Position numbers and translations under genes: made by a program | The notes under the pieces: model-generated | Databases searched by the model: none | Seen by the model: the letters and a program-made list of their open reading frames with translations, nothing else | Told to the model about the DNA's origin: nothing | Assembly (NCBI GenBank): GCA_900155495.1 | Contig: FTLJ01000144.1 | Coordinates: 1-49,037, forward strand | Source: Porogramme epimiltina | Taxonomy: Eukaryota > Basidiomycota > Agaricomycetes > Polyporales > Polyporaceae | Direction of reading: 5' to 3' | Length of the DNA stretch: 49,037 nt | Shown: positions 11,876-22,717 of the stretch, piece by piece | Position numbering within the stretch: the first letter of the stretch is position 1 | Layout: each line of letters opens with the position of its first letter

Positions 11876-12858
11876 ATGACGAACGTCCTTCGAGTACCCA
11901 AGCTTGACCTTCCCTCCATCCTTGCCCAGCAGAACCCACAAATTGACCTAAGGCTTGAAGCATACGAGAATTCGACGCGTAACTTCCTCGCCGCAGTCTC
12001 CAACTACACTCAACGCGCGATGACGGAGATCACGAAGCGCAAAGATGCATTCAACGCGGAGAAGAAGAAGATCGCAGAACGCACACAGCACGTTCAAACG
12101 GAAACGAATCAGTGTAAAGTCCGGGAGATCGAGCTCATTTCAGGTGCGCTGCTCGTCACGGCAGGCCGCCACGAGCACCACGTCCTCACTTTGACATCGG
12201 TGTGGTTCTGCTTTATAGTGTTGGAGAAGGAGCAGGCCGAGAAGAAGGAGGCAGAGGCCGGTGTCGCAGCGTTCAGGAAACAGCTTGCGTCGATCAAGGA
12301 GCAGTGTGCGTCTCTGGATGTGGAGATTGAGCAACACAGGATGGTCATTGGAAATCTCATGCGTGGTACGCCATACACTTCGTAACCCGTACACAAGCTA
12401 CACTAACGCGAGCTTCTGTAATCTGTTCGACCCCATTCGCTCTCGCTCGATTCCATCATCCATCCTCCCAGAACGGAAGCGCGAACAGTCTATCCTGAAC
12501 GCACATGCCTCGCGGACACAGCCTGAGGTCACAGCGTACGAGGAGCGACTGAAGTGCTGGATAGAGGGTATTGACCGCGACAAGATCCTGGTCCGCTTCA
12601 CGCACCTCGACCCTGGAGACCTAGCTCGCGAGTTCAGTTTCGTGCTGGATGTCTCGTCGCGGATATACAGAGGTGTGTCCGCTTATATGTGCACGGGCAG
12701 TATTATGGTGCTGAGACCCGAAATACGCAGTACCGACGACGACACCGTATCTCCCCACGCTACCAATCCTGCTCGATAAGCTCAACGAGTCTAGGGACGT
12801 GTATGCATTCATACGACGGATGCGCGAAGCATTCCGGGAACTCGCTACGCAGGGTTGA
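11876..12858 (+). CDS. SPC25: Kinetochore protein Spc25 (Ndc80 complex subunit)
   Basis: Four exons, 247 aa: 11876-12143, 12219-12365, 12472-12672 and 12731-12858; all introns are phase 1 with GT-AG ends. The protein begins with a short N-terminal segment and then a long coiled coil (about residues 40-150; ERTQHVQTETNQCKVREIEL, AAFRKQLASIKEQCASLDVE). It ends in the RWD-like globular domain (KILVRFTHLDPGDLAREFSF… VYAFIRRMREAFRELATQG). Spc25 pairs with Spc24 in the Ndc80 complex, which couples outer kinetochores to spindle microtubules. Length and block order are as expected for fungal Spc25. It is the clearest housekeeping gene in the window and sits among lineage-specific genes, facing away from copy A and converging with the kinase-like gene. 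Confidence 0.9.
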
Positions 12859-13273
12859 TAACCGTTCGACGGTGTTGTCCGCTCTTCTGATCCATAATGG
12901 AACGCCCACAGTGAACCAAGGGTACCGGTTAGCTCTTTTCTACTTAGCTAGCACCCGACCACCAGCTTTTGTATCCCGTTGGAACAAACGTTGGCGAGGC
13001 AGGGCTCGCGCATGTCACTCGTGATCCTGACAGCATGATGCCGATGGATGATTTCGATCACAGGGACTCCGAGCTATCAGGGGTTGGGGTGCGTGGTATT
13101 GGGGTGGGAGGGGGGGGCAGTATACGCCCTCGGTGTGGTAATGGAACGATACACAGAATAGTCGTGTATAATATGAAGTAGTCTTCTACATACAGAGAGA
13201 TCGATGATGAGGTAGTAACCTCAGCTTGGGCGTCGCATGCCGCGCTCGCACGCACATCCGCTCGCGGGCGTCA
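12859..13273. other. Convergent 3' intergenic region, no gene seen
   Basis: This lies between the stop codons of SPC25 and the kinase-like gene. It contains a short G-run (about 13108-13120) and AT-rich patches consistent with two 3' ends. No coherent coding frame, repeat or RNA gene was seen. Confidence 0.45.
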
Positions 13274-14430
13274 CTAGACCTTCCACGGCAACTGCAAACA
13301 AGACCACAACCACAAGAGCGCTCGATCACATGCGTCTTGGAAATAAAGTATCCAACGAAGGGTGCCGAAAACCCGCCGTGCAGACGTGGCCGTCGGCCGG
13401 CACAGGCAAACCCCAACAGTGCCCATACAACCCTCCATCTCCTTGCCCGTCACCCACTCGACGTACCGATGGGCGAGCCAATGCGGTTTTCCACGACGTG
13501 GTGAGCTCGCATGCTGGAGAGTGAGAACGATCGCGATGATTGAACACAATCAGTCCGCTGCCATATTGCGCGATCCGAGGGGAAATGCTCACTCGCAGTA
13601 TCGCCTTGAAAGCGCGACCGACGCAGAGCATGTCCCATGCGTACGGATCAAAGTGTGTCGCCCCTTCTCGAGGGCGTTTCCAGAGCGTGTTTGGTAGTTC
13701 GATCGCAGGCTGATGACCGGGTCCCAACTCGAGCCGCCGGGAGAAGCCGAAGTCAACAATGTAAGCCCGCCAGAGACACAACTGCTTGTTCAACGAGGCG
13801 GTGTATGGGGTCGCAGTTAGTACATTCTCCTGGTAGAAATCCTGGTTTCAAAGGGCCAATTAGCCTAGGCAGTGAAACCGAACAAATCAAAGAGCACCAT
13901 GTGAGCAACGCCGCGGTGATGCAGGTATTCCATCCCCTGAAATCGGGAATGTGAATTAAGTGAAAATTCACACGTAAATACTCAATGAAGGACGGACCTC
14001 AAGAATCTGGTACATGTAGTCATAGACACGCCCCCAAGGCCCCAAGGCATCTACCATGTTGTTCGCGAAAGGCATAATGATGAGCGATGGATTAGAGTGG
14101 ACGACCTCGCAAGGCAACGTATGGTTTCTTGGGTTTCCCAGATCATCCAAGAGATAGTCGTAGACGTCTGGTTCTGCTAGCGCATCATCTTTGACGAGCT
14201 TGACGGCATAGGAAGGATTCGGCTGCCCCCAAGCGCGTTTGGTGCAAAATACGCTCCCCTTAGGAATCAATGTCGTCAAAAACCTATATTTGAGTGGATG
14301 GCTGGATAAACAGAGCACTTACCGGCTTGAGAGTGTCGCAGATAACGATACCTCTCCTTACCAGCTCCGGATGATTCAGCAGCGAATCCGGAATGAAAGC
14401 CAGAGGGTCGTAGTCATCTGTGTTTGCCAT
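13274..14430 (-). CDS. Small protein-kinase-like protein
   Basis: Five exons, 298 aa, all phase 0: 14430-14323, 14258-13998, 13936-13898, 13841-13593 and 13513-13274. Kinase-type blocks are visible in order: YAVKLVKDD (candidate VAIK-type Lys56), MEYLHHRGVAHMDFYQENV (HxD-type catalytic loop with D137 and N142) and YIVDFGFSRR (DFG at 166-168). THFDPYAWDMLCVGR follows in the C-lobe, then LAHRYVEWVTGKE and CRPTATSARRVF. The N-lobe is short and I see no glycine-rich loop. The HRD arginine is replaced (HMD). This matches a widespread basidiomycete group of compact kinase-like proteins. Catalytic residues are present, so activity is possible, but the missing P-loop makes a pseudokinase possible too. 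A decayed paralogue lies at 28860-29420 next to family A copy C. The first intron acceptor (TAAG at 14259) is chosen by frame. Confidence 0.75.
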
Positions 14431-14765
14431 TGAAAACACAAGATGGATACCTGAAAATATCAGACAGCCGTGGGCTCACGGTGGTGAAAGACAGAACACA
14501 CAAGGATATCCATAAGCAGGCAAGGTTGAAGTAGGGTGTCGGAGTTCCGGAACATGCACGGGACACGTGGTGCTCTGATGTTTCGGCACATGCCGAAAGG
14601 AAGATACACGCATGAGCGTGAGTAGCCGCCCGCCCTATATATGTTCCCAATCCACCTGGTATGGCTCTAACTTCTAGTCCGAACTCGAGGGTCAAGCACT
14701 CAACGTGATTACATTAAGGACGGAACCAGGGTCACTAATGTTGGCACGTCTTGTGAGCCGTTGCA
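14431..14765. other. Intergenic, no gene seen
   Basis: Divergent upstream region between the kinase-like gene and the weak hypothetical gene to the right. Only short open frames; a CCCTATATATG string near 14631 could be a TATA element. Nothing else recognised. Confidence 0.4.
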
Positions 14766-15564
14766 ATGTCATCACTGCACGTCGCAGCATACTATAACTT
14801 GACCCTCGAACGGTGATCGTGGGATTCCCCATATAGCATGCAATTCCTTATCGTTTCTCCCAAGAAACTCTAGGTGGTCTATCCAGATTGGGAAGACACC
14901 CGTCGTATATCATACCCATTGCCCGTATCTGGGGATGTTAGTACGATGATTTCGCCGATGTTCCCACCACCAAAGTCGCAGCGGAGAACAAAGGTACTCA
15001 AGTATCGGACGCTGGCAAGCGCACACTGGAACTCATCCTTTGATCTCGCACCTACTACTCCAACATACGGCACCGTCCCACTACCCAAGGTATAGTCCCC
15101 AACTGAATGTTATCGTACACCATTCTGAATATCAACCGATTTGCTAGATCATGTCTCAGACGGCTCCAAACCCTGAGTCTCTCTCCGTCTTCGGATATTT
15201 GGCTACCGTTGTCGCCGATGGAACGATACCCGACAAGTTCTTCACCAAGGAACCAGTTCTAGACATGAAATACAACTTCGTTCATCAAGGCGTTGCGTGG
15301 AAGTTTTCTGTCGGTGCACCCTCCACTTTCATCCGCGTCGTAAGTGGCGGAACGCGGTACAATGGAAATACGTATGTGCTGTCCCTCGAAGAGACTAGCA
15401 CAGCTGGCCGGCCGGATGCGAGATACGCCTTCGTCGCATTAGAACCTACGGATATATCGGCCGTCAATAGGGAATGCGTAGTGCGGTGCATCCGGGAGCT
15501 CGAGCAGAAGCAGATCTATATCATTCAGCTACCGACTCGAGTCGCGGTGGAACCCTCGGTCTAG
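14766..15564 (+). CDS. Hypothetical protein, exon model tentative
   Basis: The firm part is an ATG-started 137-aa frame at 15151-15564 (MSQTAPNPESLSVFGYLAT… IIQLPTRVAVEPSV). A canonical intron (about 15091-15148, GTATAG…TGCTAG) joins it in phase 0 to an upstream coding-like stretch ending YGTVPLPK. Further upstream, an ATG at 14766 (MSSLHVAAYYNLTLER) can be joined through introns GTGATC…CTCTAG and GTACGA…TCGCAG without a stop, giving a four-exon chain. I recognise no domain. The predicted protein is beta-strand rich, without signal peptide or membrane segment. The 5' exons are uncertain; the gene could simply be the single 15151-15564 frame. No paralogue was noticed in the window. Confidence 0.35.
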
Positions 15565-16177
15565 CCCGCTGGATGCTACCCGTGCCGTGGGACGGACGCA
15601 TACAACACGTATGCTCTATAACAATGTAAGCAGTTGTACTTCAAGCGATTGATGCACCCTTGTCGTCTCACATCTTTATTATTTTCTAGGCCGCAGAGTA
15701 TTTTGTTCAAAGCGTGTCACCCTCAGACTCCGAATACCTTCCCCATTGAATCCATTCATCATGATTTACAGTATCATGTACTTGTCTGGCTTAGAATCGC
15801 CGCTGTATCCCATCGCTTTACCAATGTCGTACGATTGAGAGTCGAATAGATCAATTCAGGCACAGGATTACCGAGCTGTAGTACTGGATGTGTTGGATCC
15901 AGGATTCTTGAGCAGCAATCTCCTGGGGTCTGCCAGATTACTGATTCAAACATATAGAGGGAGGTACGGAAAATGGGGGGGGGGCAATGAAACGATCCAC
16001 ATCAATTTCGGAGGAGTCGAGGGTCCACGTCGGGGCAATTATTCTTACCATACGATCATTTCAGTCAAATAGAACTTTGCAACATTTCCGCCTTCCAAAA
16101 TACCAATACAAGCTCACGACCGCTTTTTAATCGGATGGACGTATGATTATATCTGCACGCTGTCTCCTACTTGACCT
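15565..16177. other. Intergenic, AT-rich, no gene seen
   Basis: 3' flank of the hypothetical gene and 3' flank of the family A relic. It has a G-run at about 15975-15986 and no convincing frame, repeat pair or RNA gene. Confidence 0.4.
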
Positions 16178-18765
16178 TTGGCGAGCCTCTGGCCGTCAAG
16201 TTCCTCCCTAGCTCTACCGTCTCCGGCTTCCCCGACCTTGCCGAGGAGGGCTTTACCCTCCCTTCATCTTCTCCATGAACATCACTTTGTTCTCACGTTC
16301 CCTAGTATGCGCACTGTTCCTAGCCTGGTGCGACGGGCGTTGTTCTTCGGAAACACGCGAGGCATCCGGCTGTGTCGCGTCGAGCAATTTCTCACGTGCG
16401 GACACTTACGGGGACAAAATGAAAGTTTCTTGTCGCTGCGCAGATACAGGTCAGCGGAGTGGTAGTTCGTTTGGCACTCAGGGCCCTGCAGAGAAAGCAT
16501 CTGTCAGCGTTCGCATAAACAGAGAGGCGATGAGACAGGGGGATGGAGCAGAAGTGAAAGTCGAGGGAGGTGCACCTTGGATGTATTCGTGTCGTCGGCG
16601 TCGCGTGCCGCCATCTCTCGAGCACGCGCGTTTCTCAGTGGCTCATCGCCCCACCGCGCATCTGCCCTGCCCAGGGCCGCCGTGTGCGCGCGCGAACTCG
16701 GACGCAGCGTCGGGTGCGACAGATCCGTCTGACTATGACTCGATCACATATTACTGCCGTACTACCCCGTAATATGTCCTCTCGCTCACTCAATACACAA
16801 CAGGAGCGAAAAAGAGCTCGACAGCTCACCTGGTAGGGCTTGCGCTTCAAGTGTCCGCTGACGGCAGACACGGGTTAATGTCGTTTCTCCTTTCCGTGTT
16901 CTGTCTATTTCGCGGAGAACTGCTACATCTTCGGCGGAGGAGCGTTTCCCCCTTTCCCTTCCTCCTTCTCCTTTGCGAGGCGAGGCAGGGACGGAGCATT
17001 TGTTTGAGAGTGAGGCTTTGACTGACTCGGTGGTGACTGTGATCGGAGCTGTGACGGTGACTGTGACTTGCGGGCAGTGTTATCCGTGACAGGAGTGGCA
17101 CCTGCTACCTCCCCCTCTCGTCGCGGCTCGCCAATAGCGCACCAACGCCAGTCATGCCATTGCGCTCCGCCGCATGTTTTCCTGGAGCATATCTTCCCGA
17201 GTGAATGCGCTTCCGTCTGCAGGGGTGCGTTCGCCTAGGAGACACGTAACACCTGCCTCGTCACGCCCACCGCATGCGACTCTACGAGGCGCCTCCGAGT
17301 TCCCAGAGCGCTCTCAGGACCAGCCTGCGCGTCCGCGTCGACGAGGCTAGTGTCGCATGGTGGGAGCGTAGATGCCTCGGGAGCAGCTTGAAGTGCGACT
17401 CGGACTGGCTGAGTCTGGCTCCCCGGGACCACGTGGCACGCCCGAAGAGTGGTCGGCGGCGTCGCGCTCAGCGGTCGGAAGCGGGAATTTGCGCTGTCGG
17501 GTACCAAGCATAATCTCGGGACGGCATCCTGCACCGTTCGCTGAGCACAAGTATCCTATAAACATGATAAGTGAAGGGACATAGTAGATAAGCTATAAGG
17601 ACATGATTTATCAATAGTCTGCTGCTCAACTGCCCCGCCGCAGCAACGGAATCCTCATCAGTCCAGTCTGTGAGGGCATATCCTCCAGCTGCGAGTAAAG
17701 CTCCTCCTGCGTCGATCACAGATGCAGCCAAACACGAATGTCCTGCATAGATTGACGGGCGTGAGGTTACAGGTCAAAATGAGAGCCAACGTAAGTACCC
17801 ATCTGCTGTTGTATCTCTTCAACCTCCATGGTAACGATCCCGTCCCTCGGATTCTCTTCAGGCACATTTGCCCCTACAATCGCTACTTCATGTCACAATA
17901 CTTACTAGTGCGGTGATCGGCGTGATGTCCGACAACACTTTCAAGTTCCCCCGTGGGCCACAGGGGGGACATCTGTTCTTCCATCAGACATACCGGCGGT
18001 AGAGGTTTGAAGACGTCCTGCATAACCCGCGAATATGAGCGCACATACTAGGACAATGCTCGGAAATACCTACCTTTTTCTTGCTCCTCCACCATATCTT
18101 CTTGAATGGCTGGATCGTTGCCCGACTTGCCCTCCGAAACATAGCCCCGCTGGCGAGTAACGCTTCACCTTCTGGAGTAGTCGCGAAAGCTGCAGTTGGC
18201 GGGGCGTTGCTGCGCTCGTCAGGGAGCCGCGCGGGTTAGTTTTCTTCGACCACGCCCAGGGGGTGAGACTACCTCCTTGACACCCTGGGAGTCGCCTGCA
18301 AGGGTAGCGGATGGATGGATGGACGGAGGGTGAAGGATGTCATTCTGGGTCCGAGGACGGCGGAGTATGGGGGAATTCCAGTAGATCGCAACGACGGGGG
18401 TGGACTCGAGGTATGATTGGATTGGGGTAGGAATGCAGGCGTAAGAGGGGCTACTTACGAGTCTGTTGGTCGCCCCTAGACAGCTCCACTGCCTGAGTGA
18501 TGGAAGAGGCCTCGTCGAGAGGGGTGTCACACCGGTCAAGGTTCCGAGACCTGCACTCGAGTTTTTGGAAAGGCGACGAGTTTGGAGTCGCGAGGGCCCT
18601 TCTGTGCATGTTTCGCAGTGCCAAGATGGAAAGGTCTCCTGCTTGCTGCTGATCGGCATGGCTGAAGCCCCACTTCGCGGGAAAGACGGGGGTTCTTGCC
18701 AAAGAGGCTTCGGCCGTGAGAGTGTCAAAGGAGATATATAGGTTGAAGGACCATCCTTCGGCCAG
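16178..18765 (-). pseudogene. Family A copy B, decayed
   Basis: Pieces of a family A gene occur in order on the minus strand but never in one frame. From 5' to 3' they are: an exon-1 piece (TPVFPAKWGFSHA, AGDLSI, DTPLDEASSIT) ending at an intact GTAAGT donor near 18456; an exon-2 piece (NDILHPPS…); GGALLAAGGYALTDWTDEDS at about 17640-17700, matching LLAAGGYAIKDQSGDDS of copy A; a linker piece like copy C (SLVDADAQAGPESAL); and a C-terminal exon piece (TNYHSADLYLRSD, 16282-16500). The last tract (16178-16290) aligns base by base with 26400-26510 of copy C. The start codon is gone and frames shift several times. Copy B has the exon-4 segment that copy C lacks, so it keeps features of both relatives. 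It is presumably non-functional. Confidence 0.65.
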
Positions 18766-20388
18766 GCGTGTGTTTCGGGTCAGGTCTCCAGAGGCAGATA
18801 GGAGCGGACAGGTGGGTAACGAAGTGAATCCCGCTGGCTGCGAGGCCGGCTCCAAACGGTATGGGAGGCTTAGTCAGCCCATGTGCGTCCTGCCCTGTGA
18901 TTCGCCGCGACCACCCTCTCGCCCCGAACCAGCCCCAAGCTCACCCCCATACCTGCTGTCCACCTGTCGACTCGGCCGCATGGCAGCCGTAGTCGCGGAG
19001 ACAGCGGCCTCGTGTGAAGCTGACATCTCAGTGCTCACTTCCTATGGTGTGAACCCTACGCGGCCTGAGAAATTAACGCCGGGTGTCGAAGAATTTGACT
19101 CTGGCCCGGGCAGATGCCACTCAAGCTGCCTGGGGACGCTGACTGCCAGCTTCATATCGAGCTGTAGGAGTCGAACCTGGCAATGCCCGACGTCGCGTGG
19201 GGACGCGGACGACGGTCTCACCACCGGCGCCAGTCCCTGGTTCAAACTTCACAAGCGGCCCAGCACAGCGAGTCAGTTGGAGGCGAGAAGGCTACTAACT
19301 TGGAACGAGACAACCGTAAACGCTGTAGGCGGAGCCAGTGCATTAGGCACAGGTTCGCTTGCTCTTCATGCCCACCGCACGGAAGATTTCACGTCTGGTG
19401 TCAGCCAGGGGCTCATCCATGTCCCGGGCCGCTGCCCCGGCGCCCTTAGTACTAGCGCTACGTCCGCTAGCCCCAGCGTCAGGCTGAACGGGCTGAGGTA
19501 CTTCTCGGGACAGGCCCACGTTGGTGAGTTCCTTCATGCTCCCTCACAACAGCGCCGTTTGATCTATTTGTTTGTGTCGCCGTTTGCTGGGTTACGACGT
19601 GGACTCCCATCCTGGGGGCTTGTATCCGTGCTCGGATTTCCCGAGGTCGTACTACGAAAGTGGAGCGGTCTCGACTCTCGACTACGGGACCACGACGTCC
19701 CCAATAAGCCCGTGACACACATAATTAGCGCAAGGTGCCGTACATAGGCAAGAACAATGGACGAAGTAGGGGCTCTCAATATATTACGGGCGTGGGGCGC
19801 TAGAGGGGGTTGAATGACGAACGTAGAGAGGCTTGCGGAGGGCCGCGCCGGCCGCCGGCCGGCTTTGAAAGCATACGTAGAAAACGTTTTTGTTTGGAGA
19901 CAGCCTATAAATAATACGGTCCCGGCCCTTCCGTGTATCAGTCCCGTTGTAGCCTCGCCTTGGCCGCACCTTGAAGGCACCATACAGTCGTGCCCGGACA
20001 GTGCGTTTATGGGATTACGTAATATCCGGATTTGGATGGTGTATGATAGACGATAGAAGTTTTTAGTTTGAGGTGTTGTCTATTAACGCGGACATTCACC
20101 TATTTTCTGCATTCGTGGAACGCTCCTCGAGCCCTCAGCCAATGTATGAAGTGATTGCAGTCAATAAGCCTACCCAATAGATAGCACTGCGGTAGCCCGG
20201 GTTTGGGGCGCATCGGTGATCTCTGGACAGTTGAGTTCCACACCTGTTCCGGCTGGATTCAACGTGGTGGATTGATCCCAGCCATTATCCGCACAGCTCT
20301 AAATATCCAATTCCACCAATGACTCGTCCCCAATGTGAATGTATACAGGGATCGAGTGTAGGGCCCTGGTGACCATATTCAGCATTGC
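18766..20388. other. Gene-poor tract with one inverted family A scrap
   Basis: Apart from the inverted scrap listed separately (19170-19560), I find no coherent gene. Open frames on + between 18716 and 19747 are long because the sequence is GC-rich and derived from family A, not because of a gene model with splice sites. 19750-20388 is AT-richer with only short frames. Confidence 0.4.
19170..19560 (+). pseudogene. Inverted fragment of a family A repeat exon
   Basis: On the plus strand, opposite to copies A-C, the frame reads ASALGTGSLALHAHRTEDF and then SGV, closely resembling AAGAGVLALHHDRAEDRESGM near the end of the long exon of copy A, with similar spacing to a following Ser/Thr-rich linker. 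No start, splice chain or C-terminal exon accompanies it. It is probably a rearranged piece of copy B or another lost copy. The match is short, so confidence is moderate to low. Confidence 0.35.
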
Positions 20389-22393
20389 ATGAGGCTCGTC
20401 GATGTGCGCCATGAATGTCAAGGAACCATTTATCCTTCACCTTGCGTATACCTCGCTCACGCGACGTGTCTTGGAATTTCAAATCATCCTGTCCGCGATG
20501 ATGCTTATAGGCGTATCCAGGTATCTTCGAACATCTCGCTCACATCCTGCACCGTTCACTCCCTCGAGACTTCAGCCGCACTCCGTTCTATCTTTACGAG
20601 ACTGGAGCAGGCTTGTAATCATTACGTCCCAGAAATCTGGATGTATGCCCCCTGTGTTGTGGGTGTCTGCAACTTTTCAACATTTGCGGCACGCCTCTCC
20701 CCGACATGCAGCTGTCGTCGTGTTCCTTCTCTCCCACTTGACGAGATGGATCCCTCGATATGTCAGACTATACTTCAGGTATGTCATTTCAATTTATTTT
20801 ATGGCTCTGGTTTATGGCTCTGGCTCAATATATTCTCAGAATGCGTATCACGTCGAAAGCGACTCTTTGTATTGATCGCATGGCTTGATATCGTTCTTGC
20901 CCATGGTGCTGGCTTTGGTGGATCTTGTCGATGGCCAGAACGATAGCATGACCCGGACATCGACATCCTGTTCATCTAATCCAAGGTTTCAACTCAGCTC
21001 AACGGTGGCCCTGTATAGGATATAGCTCAATCCCTACAGAGACGATATATGAAGCCCTGGACTTTGGCCGCATTAATGTTTCCGTCCGCATCAGGCCATT
21101 GTCTTGTTCTACCGAGTCTCGATCAAAGATTGTGAAGTTGTAGTGAAGTCAAGATCCGGTACGCCTTGTGTTAATCTCTGTCCGGCGGTAGTATGCGCTC
21201 ACGATGGTGTCTCTTCGAAGTTGTGTCGTATCATATTCCTCTGCCCTCTCTTCCTGTGAGGTGTACCTGCTCATGTATGACGCACAATATCATATGCCAT
21301 GTTTACTCATTTAATCAGATATATGGTGGGTTTCCCACAGTGAGCATGCCCACGACTCTACCTTTACACGGGGTGCTACTTTGTCAGGCACCCAATTTGC
21401 ATTCGGTGAGCCTAACATCTCTTCTGCCTATCGTCCTGATTGAGACAGCCGGGAGCATTGATTATATGACTATACAGGGCGTCTATTACCTCATAGGCAA
21501 CGCTACTACTTCCTCACGAGATGAATAGATGGCCACGAAATCGAGTGAAGTTTCGTAGGTATTTCGGAAAGAATAAGGACTTTTGAGAAAATTATGCTCC
21601 ACTTCCCGATACATCTGCTGCGACTGTAGGCAGATTTTGATAAACCGTGCATACATATAAAGATGGATGAACATGGGACGTAGGTTTGAGAAAAGAACTG
21701 GCAGTCGCCACTATGGATAGTGCTACTGCATGATGAGGAGCAATATTTACTCTGTCGGAAGAGGTAGGTTGCGACGTCCGTAGCGCCACATTATTGACGT
21801 CTTGACCCAGATACATGTTGACACAAGAAGGCGGATGTGCACAGCTTCAAAGCTCTAGCCCTACTGCTTACTTCCACTCCGAGAATTACGTCGTGGTATG
21901 TAGTTACCCCTACATGGTGCTCAAGTCAACCAACTGTGTCCTGAGGGCACACACAACGACAGGCAAAGCAATGTTCCTATCTAAACCGTTCTCCTCACTA
22001 CTCACCTAGCCGCTACGTAGCAATATAAACGGATCGAGGTAAGTCGCTATATCAAGTCCGGTTAGAAAGAGTTCTGTGGATGGTTCGTGAAGTAGATGAG
22101 AGCCTGAATTTTTCTACGTGGGTGAGCTTGAAGACTTAAGTTTCCCATTACAGCCTTTTGGATGATTCAGGAAGGGGGGGTTAGGGGCGTTCTTCCTGAC
22201 GTTTGAGCCCAGGTGCGCTAATATTCATCTAGCTCCCAATAGGTGCAAGGACAATCAACTTACGCAGATTCATTGTGCGTACGGTGCCAGTTAGCAGAAA
22301 TGGGTATCTCCTCGGAGTTTTGGAGGTGAGTATTGTGAAGTCAACGGTAAGCATTACAGACGATTGGTGAATCGTAGAACAATATGAATTAGC
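20389..22393. other. Gene-poor, AT-rich decayed tract
   Basis: The longest plus-strand frame (20389-20946, ATG-started, 185 aa, Cys-rich) has no recognised motif and its codon use looks random. Two short splice-like joins can be drawn near 21200-21520 but lead nowhere. I see no RNA gene and no transposon ends. It is best read as old, decayed sequence. Confidence 0.4.
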
Positions 22394-22717
22394 ATGAGTA
22401 AGATCTTTGGGGCACATGACCTAATCAACGGCCACCTCATCGCCGAGTATCTGGCCCGCAAAGGCGGCCGGAAATTCCGGGACTGCCCCGGAGAACGTTC
22501 GCTCTCACCCGTTCTGCTCAAGGTGACCCTCTCATACAGCCTCTTTCCCCCCACGGACTAATAAATATCATCACTGATTCCAACTGCCATGCAGATGGAC
22601 ACTTGTGAGTGATCCTGATTTCTTTCGATGTCTGCGACATCATGTTCTAATCCCCTTAGGGACAACGGCTTATCTGCGATTGAGCAACATTAATGCACAT
22701 TCACCGAGCCGGTAAAG
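22394..22717 (+). CDS. Small three-exon ORF, 64 aa, possibly a gene remnant
   Basis: Exons 22394-22522, 22595-22604 (10 nt) and 22662-22717 join with clean GT-AG introns of 72 and 57 nt. The product starts MSKIFGAHDLINGHLIAEYL and, after the second and third exons, ends WTTAYLRLSNINAHSPSR. The first exon is strongly coding-like (GC-rich against an AT-rich surround). No domain recognised. The TAA at 22715 sits inside a potential donor (CG|GTAAAG), so the chain may once have continued downstream. It could be the 3' end or a surviving core of a larger gene whose neighbours have decayed. Confidence 0.35.

Noticed and set aside
14879..15088. Minus-strand ORF (MGSGTVPYVGVVGARS…)
   Set aside because: No extension by splicing and no motif; overlaps the more coherent plus-strand chain.
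15151..15564. Similarity of the hypothetical protein to fungal immunomodulatory proteins
   Set aside because: Only a few scattered residues agree and the order of strands does not; not enough to name it.
19160..19190. GTAGGAGTCGAACCTGGCAATGC, like the 3' half of a minus-strand tRNA
   Set aside because: The 5' half and acceptor pairing are absent; at most a tRNA-derived scrap.
20389..20946. 185-aa plus-strand ORF as a real gene
   Set aside because: No motif, no splice context and codon use like the surrounding non-coding DNA.
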